Source: Virgifigura sp964551315 | Lineage (GTDB): Bacteria; Pseudomonadota; Alphaproteobacteria; Dongiales; Dongiaceae | Direction: 5' to 3' | Assembly (NCBI GenBank): GCA_964551315.1 | Contig: CAZKCM010000011.1 | Coordinates: 23,231 to 87,230, forward strand | Length of the DNA stretch: 64,000 nucleotides | In this document: piece by piece, positions 8,458 to 16,701 of the stretch | Numbering within the stretch: position 1 is the stretch's first letter | Layout of the letters: each line of letters begins with the position of its first letter | Made by a program: the position numbers and the translations under genes | The notes under the pieces: model-generated | Seen by the model: the letters and a program-made list of their open reading frames with translations, nothing else | What the model was told of the DNA's origin: nothing | Databases searched by the model: none

Positions 8458-9486
8458 TTATTCCACGGCCCCGCTCACCCCCGCCTCCGCGAAGGTCGCC
8501 ATGCCGGTGTGGCAGGCAACCGCCGCCTTGAGGATCGGGATCGCGAGCGCCGCGCCGGACGCCTCGCCAAGCCGCATGCCGAGGTCGAACAGCGGCCGCT
8601 GACCCAGGATCTCGAGGAGCCGCCGATGACCCGGCTCGGCGGAGACATGGGAAACGAGGCAGTGATCGAGCGCCCTTGGATCGAAGGCGTAGAGGACCGA
8701 GGCCGCCGCCGTGCAGGCGAAGCCGTCGAGCAGAACCGGCGTGCGGGCAAGCCGCGCGGCAATTACCGCGCCGCAGATCGCCGCCAGCTCCTGCCCGCCG
8801 AGGCGGCGGAGCATATCGAAGGCGTCGGTCGCGGCGTCGCGATGGCGTTCGACCCCGGCCGCGACCACCGCCGTCTTGCGCGCGAGCGCTTCGCCCGAGA
8901 CGCCGGTGCCCGGACCGACCCAGTCGGCGGCGCTGCCGCCGAAGAGCGCCGTCACGAGCGCCGCGGCGCTGGTCGTGTTCGCGATCCCCATCTCGCCGAG
9001 GCAGAGGAGGTCGATGCCGGGCTCCACCGCCATCATGCCGTAGGCGGCGGCACGGGCGCAGCTGTCCTCGTCCATCGCCGGCGCCTCGGTGAAGTCGGCC
9101 GTCGGCTGATCGAGCGCCATCTCGTAGACCCGCAGATCGGCGTCGGCCAGCTTGCACAGCTGGTTGATCGCCGCCCCGCCCTCGATGAAGTTCGCCACCA
9201 TCTGCGCCGTCACCTCCGCCGGATAGGCGGAGACGCCGCGCGCGGCGACGCCGTGATTGCCGGCGAAGACGCAGACCCGCGGCCGCTCGAGTTGCGGCGG
9301 GTGCCGGCCCTGCCAGGCGGCGAGCCAGGCGGTCACCTCCTCCAGCCGGCCGAGCGCGCCGGCCGGCTTGGTGAGCGTGGCCTCGCGCGCGGCCGCCGCC
9401 TCCGCAGCCACCGTATCGGGGCCGGGCAGCTCGCGCATCACGGCGCGGATCTCGTCGAGCGAGGCCGGCGTTTCGAATCGGCTCAT
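8458..9486 (-). CDS. cobT: Nicotinate-nucleotide-dimethylbenzimidazole phosphoribosyltransferase
   Basis: Makes alpha-ribazole phosphate from nicotinate mononucleotide and 5,6-dimethylbenzimidazole, for the lower ligand of cobalamin. 342 residues from the ATG at 9486, the usual family length. Conserved blocks include TKPAGALGRLE near residue 41, VCVFAGNHGVAARGVSAYPAEVTAQMVANF, a GEMGIANTTSAAAL motif, GPGTG, DGFACTAAA and SHVSAEPGHRRLLE, with the catalytic Glu expected near the C-terminus in LGEASGAALAIPILKAA. It lies 71 bp downstream of the cyclase gene on the same strand and back-to-back, across the cyclase, with cobS and a CobC-like phosphatase, so nucleotide-loop assembly is clustered here. 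Confidence 0.95.
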   Translation of the reverse strand: MSRFETPASLDEIRAVMRELPGPDTVAAEAAAAREATLTKPAGALGRLEEVTAWLAAWQGRHPPQLERPRVCVFAGNHGVAARGVSAYPAEVTAQMVANFIEGGAAINQLCKLADADLRVYEMALDQPTADFTEAPAMDEDSCARAAAYGMMAVEPGIDLLCLGEMGIANTTSAAALVTALFGGSAADWVGPGTGVSGEALARKTAVVAAGVERHRDAATDAFDMLRRLGGQELAAICGAVIAARLARTPVLLDGFACTAAASVLYAFDPRALDHCLVSHVSAEPGHRRLLEILGQRPLFDLGMRLGEASGAALAIPILKAAVACHTGMATFAEAGVSGAVE

Positions 9487-9557
9487 AGCGCCCTCGCCCG
9501 TGGAGCGGACGCGCGAACGGCTCGGTGCATGGAGACCCCCCAGGTTTCCGTCATGTG

Positions 9558-10280
9558 TCAGTCCATCATCTCGGCGAAGGCGCGGACCGGCATGGAGCCG
9601 GCGCCCTTGGCCCGGATCGGCAGGGCAAAGAATCGGAAGGGCCGATTCGCCGCCGCCTCCTGCAGCGCACCGAGATTGCACAGGTTTTCGACGATGAAGA
9701 TGTCGTGCTCCAGGAAGCGGCTGTGGGCCGGCCGCTCGGGATCGGCGCCGTCGTCGATGTTGATCGTGTCGACGCCGACCAGCCGGGCGCCGCCCTCCGC
9801 CAGCACCCGGATCGCCGCCCGCGACAGGAAGGGATAGGTGTGGTAGGCCTCGCTGCCCCAGTGGCGGTCCCAGCCGAAGCGGCACAGCACCGCCTTGCCC
9901 GCCACGTCCAGCTCTCCGTGAGAGCCGCCGGCCGCGCCCTTCCGGAGATCCTCGATCCCGGCCATTTCGCCGGCGCGCAGATGCGTCAAGTCGATTAGCA
10001 GGCCGGGCAGGACCAGTTCCTCGACCCGGAGCGCGCCGATGTCCCGGCCATGCGGATAGCGGACGTAGGGTGCGTCCAGATAGGTGCCGATCGAGGTCTG
10101 GAAGCTCACCTCCGTCAGCGCGAACTCCGCCTTGCCCTGGTAGTTCGGGCGCGACTGTTCATGCGTCACGAGGGTGCGGATCCGGGCGGTGAGTCGAACC
10201 TCCGAGCCGTCGGCGGCGCGCATGCGGATGCCGGGCATGCCGTCCTCGAAGACGTGGCTCAGGTCGATGAAGCGGGCCAT
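9558..10280 (-). CDS. Cyclase family protein (kynurenine formamidase-like metal hydrolase)
   Basis: 240 residues, COG1878/PF04199 fold. The N-terminal start MARFIDLSHVFEDGMPG is typical of the family, and the metal-binding pattern appears as TSIGTYLDAPYVRYPHGRDI, where most members have HxGTHxDxPxH; here the first His is replaced by Ser (TSIGTYLDAP), as happens in one subfamily. Further motifs are LIDLTHLRAGE, AVLCRFGWDRHWGS, and LVGVDTINIDDGAD. Activity on kynurenine is not assured, because two expected His ligands (HxGTH) read S and Y. No other tryptophan-degradation gene lies nearby. It sits between cobT and the divergent cobS, with no evident functional tie to cobalamin. Confidence 0.78.
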   Translation of the reverse strand: MARFIDLSHVFEDGMPGIRMRAADGSEVRLTARIRTLVTHEQSRPNYQGKAEFALTEVSFQTSIGTYLDAPYVRYPHGRDIGALRVEELVLPGLLIDLTHLRAGEMAGIEDLRKGAAGGSHGELDVAGKAVLCRFGWDRHWGSEAYHTYPFLSRAAIRVLAEGGARLVGVDTINIDDGADPERPAHSRFLEHDIFIVENLCNLGALQEAAANRPFRFFALPIRAKGAGSMPVRAFAEMMD

Positions 10281-10446
10281 GGCGGTCGGATCTGCCTCGG
10301 AAGCGGCCCCCGGGCCTGCCGAAGCCCCGGATGCCGCCGAATCAGCCGCAAGTTGGCGCGGCTTTCTGCCGCCCGTCAACTGTCCTATAACCGGAACGTA
10401 GTAACAGGCCACGAAGCGCGGCCAAGCCAAGGGTTGCGAAACGGCT

Positions 10447-11265
10447 ATGCACCAGCCATCCGATGCCCGCCCGCCGGTGAGAGATGTCCTCGCGGCTTGG
10501 TGGGCGGATCTCAAGACGGCGCTCAGCTTCCTGAGCCGGCTGCCGATCCCGGTGGAGGGGAGCGGCGTTCTGCCGCGTGCGGCCCGCAGCTTTCCGCTCG
10601 TCGGCCTGGTGATCGGGCTGATCGGGGCGGTCGCTTTCGCGCTGGCCACATGGCTCTCGCTTCCGGGGCTGCTGGCGGCCAGCATCGCCGTTGCGGCGAC
10701 GATCCTCGCCACCGGCGCCATGCACGAGGACGGGCTCGCCGATACGGCGGACGGGTTCGGCGGCGGTGTCGACCGCGACGGCAAGCTCGCCATCATGCGC
10801 GACAGCCGCATCGGCAGCTTTGGCGTGCTGGCGCTGATCCTGTCGGTCTTGATGCGGGTCTTCGCGCTCTTCCTCCTGACCGAGCCGCTGATCGAACTGG
10901 GGCTACCGGACGAGGCGCGGTCGCTGGCGACGGGCGCGCTGATCGCCGCCCACGCCGTCTCGCGATCGGTGCTGCCAGCGATCATGCACCGCGAGACCTT
11001 GGCGCGGGAGACGGGATTCGCCGTCGCCGCGGGACGGCCGGACCAGACGACGGTCCTCTGGTCGCTCGGCCTCGGCGCCGCCATCGCCCTGCTGTGCCTC
11101 GGTCCCGCCATTGCGGTGGTGGCGCTGGCGGCGGCCGGCCTGGCGACGGCCGCGGTGGTCTGGCTTGCCCGGACGCAGATCGGCGGCTATACCGGCGATG
11201 TGTTGGGCGCGGTTCAGCAGACCACCGAAATCGCCGTGCTGCTGGCGATCCTCGCCCTGCAGTAA
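10447..11265 (+). CDS. cobS: Adenosylcobinamide-GDP ribazoletransferase
   Basis: Inner-membrane enzyme joining adenosylcobinamide-GDP and alpha-ribazole in the last stage of cobalamin synthesis. 272 residues with about six hydrophobic helices. The N-terminal signature ALSFLSRLPIP and the catalytic, magnesium-binding stretch MHEDGLADTADGFGGG (about residues 95-110) followed by KLAIMRDSRIGSFGV are characteristic; the C-terminus has GGYTGDVLGAVQQTTEIAVLLAI. It is followed 24 bp downstream by a CobC-like phosphatase, and cobT lies on the opposite strand 1 kb away. No cobalamin riboswitch could be recognised in the 166 bp upstream. Confidence 0.95.
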   Translation: MHQPSDARPPVRDVLAAWWADLKTALSFLSRLPIPVEGSGVLPRAARSFPLVGLVIGLIGAVAFALATWLSLPGLLAASIAVAATILATGAMHEDGLADTADGFGGGVDRDGKLAIMRDSRIGSFGVLALILSVLMRVFALFLLTEPLIELGLPDEARSLATGALIAAHAVSRSVLPAIMHRETLARETGFAVAAGRPDQTTVLWSLGLGAAIALLCLGPAIAVVALAAAGLATAAVVWLARTQIGGYTGDVLGAVQQTTEIAVLLAILALQ

Positions 11266-11288
11266 CACCCTTAAACAGCGACGGTGTC

Positions 11289-11981
11289 ATGACGGCGGCG
11301 ACCACCCGCTGGTGGTGGATCCGGCACGCGCCGGTCACCTGCCACGGCGGACGCATCTATGGCCAGGACGATCACCCGGCCGATTGCACCGACCCGGCCC
11401 TGTTCAGGGGCCTTGCCGCGGCGTTGCCGCCGGACGCGGTCTGGGTGGCCAGCCATCTCCGCCGCACGCACCAGACCGCGGAGGCGATCGCACGGGCGAT
11501 CCGTGCCGCGAATGGCGCCGGCGGGGAGCCGGACTCATCCCCTGAGCCGTTGCCTCGCCCCCTGATCGAACCGGGACTCGCCGAGCAGCATTTCGGCGAG
11601 TGGGAGGGCCTGACCATCGACGAGCTGAAGAGTCGGCGCAACGCCGACGCCTGGCACCGATTCTGGCTTGCACCGGCCCACGAAGCGCCGCCGGGCGGCG
11701 AAAGCTTCGAACAGGTGGTGGAGCGCGTCGCCGCCACCGTGGAACGGCTGACGGCAGCCTATCGCGGGCGGGACATCGTCGCCGTCGCCCATGGCGGATC
11801 GATCCGCGCCGCGCTGGCGATCGCACTCGGTCTCGAGCCGGAGCGCGCGCTCTCCTTCGTGATCGACAACTGCTCGCTCACGCGGCTCGACCACATCGAC
11901 GAGCCCGGCACGGTGACGGGCGGCGGGGCCTGGCGGGTCACGACCGTTAACCTGCATCCGAAGGCGCCGTTCGGTCTATGA
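11289..11981 (+). CDS. cobC: Histidine phosphatase, CobC-like (alpha-ribazole phosphatase candidate)
   Basis: 230 residues of the histidine phosphatase superfamily. The catalytic signature RHG is present as IRHAPVT (RHA variant) at the N-terminus, the second conserved Arg is in ASHLRRTHQTAEA, the family's acid residue is in LAEQHFGEWEG, and the second catalytic His is in VAHGGSIRAAL. These positions match alpha-ribazole-5'-phosphate phosphatase CobC, and the gene directly follows cobS, so removal of the phosphate from alpha-ribazole-P is the likely job. The protein is somewhat longer than E. coli CobC (about 200) because of a Pro-rich insertion around residue 80. Substrate is inferred from context, as the superfamily is broad. 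Confidence 0.8.
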   Translation: MTAATTRWWWIRHAPVTCHGGRIYGQDDHPADCTDPALFRGLAAALPPDAVWVASHLRRTHQTAEAIARAIRAANGAGGEPDSSPEPLPRPLIEPGLAEQHFGEWEGLTIDELKSRRNADAWHRFWLAPAHEAPPGGESFEQVVERVAATVERLTAAYRGRDIVAVAHGGSIRAALAIALGLEPERALSFVIDNCSLTRLDHIDEPGTVTGGGAWRVTTVNLHPKAPFGL

Positions 11982-12090
11982 GCCTCTGCCCTGAAATTGC
12001 CAAACTCTCGCGCTTCCGTTACACGGCGAAGGCGTCCCGGGCCGTCGAGCTCGCCGGGCGATCGAATTGGGACCCTGGAAGGATGGATCG

Positions 12091-12774
12091 ATGACACGGA
12101 CCGGACCGATCTTTGTCAGCCTTCTTCTGCTTTTGCTCGGCGCCGGGCTGGCACGGCCAGCGGCGGCGCTGTCCGCGCAGCAGGAGATCATCGACAGGGC
12201 ACGAATCACCTTCGACAAGCTGACCACGGATCCAGAATTCACGGAACTTCCGGCTTACGTCCAGAAGGCGAAGGCACTGCTGATCTTTCCCGAACTGGTC
12301 AAGGGCGGCTTCATCATCGGCGGCGAGGGCGGTACCGGGGTGCTGGTGGTCCGCGGCGACGGACAGGAGGGCTGGAGCTACCCGGCCTTCTATACCCTGG
12401 CGGCCGGCAGCGTCGGCCTGCAGATCGGCGGCCAGGTCTCCCAGGCCATCTTCACGATCATGAGCCAGAAGGCGCTCGATGCGATCCTCGACAACCAGAT
12501 GAAGTTCGGTGGCGACATCAGCCTGGCGGCGGGGCCGCTCGGCAAGGGACTCGGCGCCGACACCACGACGAACCTGAGCGCCGATGTCTACAGCTTCGCC
12601 AAGACCGCAGGCCTGTTCGGCGGCGTCTCGTTCGAGGGTGCCGCGATCCTGAAGCGGGACTCGTGGAACGAGGCCTACTACGGCAAGGGAGCGACGCCTT
12701 ACGCCATTGTCATCCAGCGGAGCTTCTCGAACCCGAACGCCGACATGCTGCGTCACGCGCTCGCGCCCTATTGA
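12091..12774 (+). CDS. SYLF/Ysc84 domain lipid-binding protein, secreted
   Basis: 227 residues from the ATG at 12091, which has GGAAGGA upstream; an in-frame ATG at 12067 is less likely since the signal peptide begins at MTRTGPIFVSLLLLLLG. The signal peptide ends near AALSA. The rest is one SYLF (Ysc84 actin-binding/DUF500) domain: AKALLIFPELVKGGFIIGGEGGTGVLVVR and the C-terminal SADVYSFAKTAGLFGGVSFEGAAIL are diagnostic. Bacterial members are exported proteins with phosphoinositide-like lipid affinity shown only in eukaryotes; the bacterial role is unknown. It stands alone between the cobC-like and SCO genes. Confidence 0.85.
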   Translation: MTRTGPIFVSLLLLLLGAGLARPAAALSAQQEIIDRARITFDKLTTDPEFTELPAYVQKAKALLIFPELVKGGFIIGGEGGTGVLVVRGDGQEGWSYPAFYTLAAGSVGLQIGGQVSQAIFTIMSQKALDAILDNQMKFGGDISLAAGPLGKGLGADTTTNLSADVYSFAKTAGLFGGVSFEGAAILKRDSWNEAYYGKGATPYAIVIQRSFSNPNADMLRHALAPY

Positions 12775-12907
12775 AGGCTGCGGCTGCGCCCCGTTGAAGC
12801 CGGCGGCGAAGAGGCGCCATCCGGCGCGGTGATTTGCCGCGCCCCTGGAATCCGAAACAGGCGACCACGACGGTGGCATCGCGGGCGTTCGCGCTTATAT
12901 TCCAGCC

Positions 12908-13513
12908 ATGCCGAAGACGCCCCTTGCCCGAATCGTCGCCCTGGTTTCGCTCGTGCTGGCCCTGGTCCTGGCCGGTTTCGTCGGCTGGACATTGCTTCGG
13001 ACGCCGACGGAACGGACGGCCGGGGCGACGTCGGTGTCGATCGGCGGGCCGTTTTCGCTGACCGACCAGTTCGGACAGCGCCGGACCGACAAAGACTTCG
13101 CCGGCCAGCTCAAGCTGATCTATTTCGGTTTCACCTATTGCCCGGATGTCTGCCCGACGGAACTGCAGGCGATGTCCACGGCGCTGGACCTTCTGGACGC
13201 CGACGCGGAGAAGGTGACGCCGATCTTCATCACCATCGACCCCGAGCGGGACACGGTGGAACAGATGAGCGCCTATGCGGCGTACTTTCATCCGCGGCTG
13301 GTGGCCCTCACCGGAACGCCGGAGGAGATCGCGGCCGTGGCCAAGGCCTACCGGGTCTACTACGCCCGGGTCGAGACGGGCCAGGAGGGCGCTTACACGA
13401 TGGATCACTCTTCGTTCATTTACCTGATGGGGCCGGACGGACGGTATCTCACCCATTTCGGCCCCGGCACCGCACCGGAGGAAATGGCCGAAACCATCCG
13501 GCAGCATCTTTAA
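12908..13513 (+). CDS. SCO1/SenC family copper chaperone
   Basis: Membrane-anchored thioredoxin-fold protein that delivers copper or reduces thiols for the CuA site of cytochrome c oxidase. 201 residues, with one N-terminal transmembrane segment (about 8-29). The copper ligands are the two Cys in FTYCPDVCP (residues about 78-82) and His in YTMDHSSFIYL near residue 165, all conserved. FSLTDQFGQ begins the thioredoxin fold and ITIDPERDT is the usual SCO motif. In many alphaproteobacteria a SCO gene (senC/prrC) is next to regA; here it is about 12 kb away from regBA and stands alone. Confidence 0.92.
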   Translation: MPKTPLARIVALVSLVLALVLAGFVGWTLLRTPTERTAGATSVSIGGPFSLTDQFGQRRTDKDFAGQLKLIYFGFTYCPDVCPTELQAMSTALDLLDADAEKVTPIFITIDPERDTVEQMSAYAAYFHPRLVALTGTPEEIAAVAKAYRVYYARVETGQEGAYTMDHSSFIYLMGPDGRYLTHFGPGTAPEEMAETIRQHL

Positions 13514-13549
13514 TGCGGGTTTCTTGAGTCAGACGGCCCGCCGGGCCCG

Positions 13550-13564
13550 TTAACATCTTCTTAA
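13550..13564. promoter_or_regulatory. Full CtrA-type box TTAA-N7-TTAA upstream of phaZ
   Basis: The sequence TTAACATCTTCTTAA has two TTAA half-sites separated by exactly seven bases, the consensus recognised by the alphaproteobacterial cell-cycle regulator CtrA. It sits 68 bp upstream of the phaZ start in an intergenic stretch, where a regulatory site is possible. One site of this short consensus can arise by chance, though TTAA is rare in DNA this GC-rich. Confidence 0.4.
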
Positions 13565-13631
13565 ACTCCCCAATTGACCCTGCTCCGGACCGCGCGATAA
13601 TCGCCGCAGGGGATTCCGGATCGAGGTCTTC

Positions 13632-14855
13632 ATGCTTTATCAGGCGCGCGACGCGCAGCTTTCGGCGCTTGGCCCGGCGCGGCTGGCCGCCGAGGCGCTG
13701 CAGCACCTTCTTACCCATCCGCTCCTGCCGCCGTCCTACACGCTCGCCGGACGCGCCGCAGCGGCGGCCTGCGAGCTGTTCGAGCGGGTGACCCGTCACT
13801 ACGCGAAGCCGGAATTCGGGCTGGACCACACGGTGGTCGCCGGGCAGCGCAGGGCGGTGCGCGAGGTGACGGTGGCCGTCCGGCCGTTCTGCCGGCTGAT
13901 CCGCTTCGAGCGCGATCTGCCAGACCCGGGCGCGGACCCGCGGGTCCTGGTGGTGGCACCCATGTCCGGGCACCACGCGACGCTGCTGCGCGGCACGGTC
14001 GAGGCCCTGCTGCCCGATCACGACGTCTACATCACCGACTGGACGGACGCACGCAGCGTGCCGCTTACCCTGGGGTCCTTCGACCTCGACGACTATATTG
14101 ACTACGTGATGGCGTTTCTGCGGCTCCTTGGGCCCGAGGTTCACGTGCTGGCGATCTGCCAGCCCTCGCCGCCCGTGCTTGCGGCCGTGGCGCTCATGGC
14201 GGCGGCGGGCGACCCGGCACAGCCGCGCTCGATGACGCTGATGGGCGGTCCGATCGACACGCGGATCAGCCCGACGGCGGTCAACGCGTTCGCGACCTCC
14301 CGCCCGCTGTCCTGGTTCGAGAATACGGTAATCCACCAGGTTCCGTTCTACTATCCGGGCTATCCGCGTCGGGTCTACCCGGGGTTCCTGCAGCTCAGCG
14401 GCTTCATGTCGATGAACCTCGACCGCCACGTCGGCGCCCATCTGGAGCTGTTCCGTCACCTCGTCCGGGGCGACGGCGAGGGCGCGGCCGCACACCGGCG
14501 GTTCTACGACGAGTACCTGTCCGTGATGGACTTGACCGCGGAGTTCTATCTGCAGACGATCCGGACCGTGTTCCAGGAGCACGCCCTGCCGCGCGGCCGC
14601 ATGATGCACCGAGGCGTGCGGGTGGAACCGGCGGCAATCCGCAAGACCGCGCTGATGACGGTGGAAGGCGAGCGGGACGACATCTCCGGCGTCGGGCAGA
14701 CTCGCGCCGCCCACGACCTTACGCCCGGTATCCCCGACGAGCGGCGCGCGCACTGGCTGCAGCCGGGCGTCGGCCATTTCGGAATCTTCAACGGCCGGCG
14801 GTGGCGCGAGGAAATCCGCCCCCGGGTCAGCGCCTTCATCCGCGCCAACGCGTGA
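13632..14855 (+). CDS. phaZ: Intracellular polyhydroxyalkanoate depolymerase
   Basis: Mobilises stored polyhydroxyalkanoate by hydrolysing amorphous polymer in granules. 407 residues, matching PhaZ of the short-chain-length intracellular type with C-terminal PHB_depo_C domain. The nucleophile in this family is Cys rather than Ser; here it is Cys176 in LAICQPSPPVL. The oxyanion region is VAPMSGHHATLLRGTV, the active-site Asp is in EGERDDISG, and the His in PGVGHFGIFNGRRWR. IYITDW-type motif appears as VYITDWTDAR. A CtrA-like box lies upstream. No PHA synthase is in the window. The downstream ycgN-like gene follows by 35 bp. Confidence 0.93.
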   Translation: MLYQARDAQLSALGPARLAAEALQHLLTHPLLPPSYTLAGRAAAAACELFERVTRHYAKPEFGLDHTVVAGQRRAVREVTVAVRPFCRLIRFERDLPDPGADPRVLVVAPMSGHHATLLRGTVEALLPDHDVYITDWTDARSVPLTLGSFDLDDYIDYVMAFLRLLGPEVHVLAICQPSPPVLAAVALMAAAGDPAQPRSMTLMGGPIDTRISPTAVNAFATSRPLSWFENTVIHQVPFYYPGYPRRVYPGFLQLSGFMSMNLDRHVGAHLELFRHLVRGDGEGAAAHRRFYDEYLSVMDLTAEFYLQTIRTVFQEHALPRGRMMHRGVRVEPAAIRKTALMTVEGERDDISGVGQTRAAHDLTPGIPDERRAHWLQPGVGHFGIFNGRRWREEIRPRVSAFIRANA

Positions 14856-14890
14856 GGAGCACCGCCGCCGACTCCGCCGAGGATAGGGTC

Positions 14891-15334
14891 ATGGGCGACG
14901 CCCCGTTCTGGAAGACGAAGAGCCTCGCCGAGATGACCCAATCCGAGTGGGAATCGCTGTGCGACGGCTGCGGCAAATGCTGCCTGCTGAAGCTCGAATA
15001 TGAGGACACCGGCGCGGTCGAGTACACCGACGTCGCCTGTCGGCTGCTCGATCCCGAGAGCTGCCGCTGCCGCAGCTACCGCCTCCGCAAGGCCCTGGTC
15101 GAGGACTGCGTCCGGCTGACGCCGGACATGGTCGGCCGGCTCTCCTGGCTGCCCGCCACCTGCGCCTATCGTCTGATCGACGAGGGGCGCGACCTCTACT
15201 GGTGGCATCCGCTTGTCTCCGGCGACCCGGAGACGGTCCACCGAGCCGGCATCTCCGTCCGCGGCCGCGCCGTCAGCGAGGACACGGTTCCGGACGAGGA
15301 GCTCGAGGATCACGTGGTGGCGTGGACGGAATGA
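14891..15334 (+). CDS. YcgN family cysteine-cluster protein
   Basis: 147 residues from the ATG at 14891. This is the UPF0260/YcgN family (YkgJ-type zinc or iron chelator, CxxCxxxCC). The cysteine motif is CDGCGKCCLLKLE near residue 22, with more cysteines in VACRLLDPESCRCRSYRLR and DCVRLTP. The typical sentences LSWLPATCAYRLIDEGRDLYWWHPLVSGD and the C-terminal DLEDHVV-like DEELEDHVV are present. Function is unknown; the cluster is thought to bind metal. It may be co-transcribed with phaZ but no functional tie is known. Confidence 0.87.
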   Translation: MGDAPFWKTKSLAEMTQSEWESLCDGCGKCCLLKLEYEDTGAVEYTDVACRLLDPESCRCRSYRLRKALVEDCVRLTPDMVGRLSWLPATCAYRLIDEGRDLYWWHPLVSGDPETVHRAGISVRGRAVSEDTVPDEELEDHVVAWTE

Positions 15335-15567
15335 TCCCTCCGACGGATACCGAGGGCGGACGGCCGCTGAAACCACGCGGGCATGCGGAACGCGGGCCGG
15401 GTCGTTATCCGATCGCGTTTCGCCCGTAACCATTTTTCCGATTTCTGAGATCGTCCCGTAGCGCCGTTTTCCGACCGTCGCGACGGAGGCCAACCCGATC
15501 GGCACGGAACGCGCGGGCGCACGATTCGATCAGCGACCGCCCCCACGGCGCGCAAGCATCGGATAGA

Positions 15568-16650
15568 ATGAACGACGGCACCCCCCTAATCAGGGGGATG
15601 TATGCCACCCGCAACAGGATGACCGCCATGCTGCAGACGAAGGAGGAGTATCCCGCCCCGCCGCAAACAGAGGCCGCGACCGAGTCCCGGACCGCGGAAT
15701 CCCGGCCGACCGATCCCCAGGTTGCGGTCGTCCAGCGCGCCTGCCGCTTCATCGAGGCGCGGATCGGCACCGGCTCGGTGGCCAACGATCCCGAAACCGG
15801 TGAGACCGTGTCGCGCGCAAGGAACGACGAGGCGGCAAACTGCGAAGCGGGGAACGGCGTCGTCACCCTGGCCGAACTCGGCGCCCATTGCGGGGTCAGC
15901 CCCTGGCATCTGCAGCGGATGTTCAAGCGGATCATGGGCGTCAGCCCGCGGCAATATGCCGATGCGCGGCGGCTCGCGCGGTTCCGCGCCGGGCTGCAGC
16001 AGGGCGACGGTGTCGCCGCCGCGACCTATGACGCCGGCTTCGGCTCCTCCAGCCGGGTCTACGAGCGGGCAGCAGCGGCCCTCGGCATGACACCGGCGAC
16101 CTATGCCAAGGGTGGACGGAATGCCCGAATCGCCTACGCCCTGGCCGATTCGGCGCTCGGCCGGCTGCTGGTGGCGGCGACCGCGCGCGGCATCTGCTTC
16201 GTCGGCCTGGGCGAGACGGACGAAGAGCTGGAGCGGGCCCTGCGGCGGGAGTTTCCGGCGGCCGAGGAGATCCGCCGGGAGGACGCCGCGCTGGGCGCCG
16301 CGGTGGCGGCCCTGCTGCGCTATATCGCGGGCGAGGAGCCGCATGTGGACTTGCCCCTCGACATCCGCGCCACGGCCTTCCAGCGCCGGGTCTGGGAAGA
16401 GCTGCGGCGGATCCCGCATGGCGAGACCCGGACCTACAGCGAGATTGCTCGCGCTCTCGGCGACCCGAAGGCCCGGCGGGCCGTCGGCCGCGCCTGCGCC
16501 ACAAACCCCGTTCCGCTGGTCGTCCCCTGCCATCGGGCCCTGCGCCAGGACGGCGCCCTCGGAGGGTACCGATGGGGCGTCGAACGCAAGCGCGCGCTGA
16601 TCGACCAGGAGGCCAAGCGGCCCCGGAAATTCACAGGAACAAATACCTAA
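15568..16650 (+). CDS. AraC-type regulator fused to O6-methylguanine-DNA methyltransferase (Ada-like without the phosphotriester domain)
   Basis: 360 residues if started at 15568; ATGs at 15598, 15619 and 15628 are also in frame and the start is uncertain. Residues about 50-195 form an AraC helix-turn-helix pair (VTLAELGAHCGVSPWHLQRMFKRIMGVSPRQY), interrupted after the first helix by a roughly 30-residue low-conservation insertion. The rest is an Ogt-type methyltransferase with the alkyl-acceptor Cys in PLVVPCHRAL and the DNA-binding RAVGRACATNP. The N-terminal zinc domain of E. coli Ada, which senses methylphosphotriesters, is absent. A 6-bp hairpin touches the 15598 ATG. It repairs O6-methylguanine; how it would sense damage as a regulator is unclear. 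Confidence 0.83.
   Translation: MNDGTPLIRGMYATRNRMTAMLQTKEEYPAPPQTEAATESRTAESRPTDPQVAVVQRACRFIEARIGTGSVANDPETGETVSRARNDEAANCEAGNGVVTLAELGAHCGVSPWHLQRMFKRIMGVSPRQYADARRLARFRAGLQQGDGVAAATYDAGFGSSSRVYERAAAALGMTPATYAKGGRNARIAYALADSALGRLLVAATARGICFVGLGETDEELERALRREFPAAEEIRREDAALGAAVAALLRYIAGEEPHVDLPLDIRATAFQRRVWEELRRIPHGETRTYSEIARALGDPKARRAVGRACATNPVPLVVPCHRALRQDGALGGYRWGVERKRALIDQEAKRPRKFTGTNT
15582..15597 (+). promoter_or_regulatory. G/C hairpin abutting an in-frame ATG of the Ada-like gene
   Basis: The sequence CCCCCTAATCAGGGGG folds into a perfect 6-bp stem with a 4-base loop, ending exactly before the in-frame ATG at 15598. If translation begins at or after that ATG, the stem would hide the ribosome binding site; if it begins at 15568 the hairpin is within the coding sequence. 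Its role is only inferred. Confidence 0.35.
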
Positions 16651-16701
16651 CCGCGAGCGGCCATCTTGCCCGGAACGGGGGGGCCGGGCTATAGAGACGA
16701 T

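Noticed and set aside
8369..9157. Upstream extension of the YcaQ-like frame to 9157 (661 residues)
   Set aside because: The added part is Arg/Gly-rich, lies entirely over cobT on the same strand in another frame and does not resemble any protein; the GTG at 8368 fits the family start.
9487..9885. Upstream extension of the cobT frame to 9885
   Set aside because: It overlaps the cyclase gene in another frame and gives Arg/Gly-rich sequence; the ATG at 9486 fits CobT.
10281..10446. Cobalamin riboswitch upstream of cobS
   Set aside because: No B12-box-like core was found in the 166 bp available.
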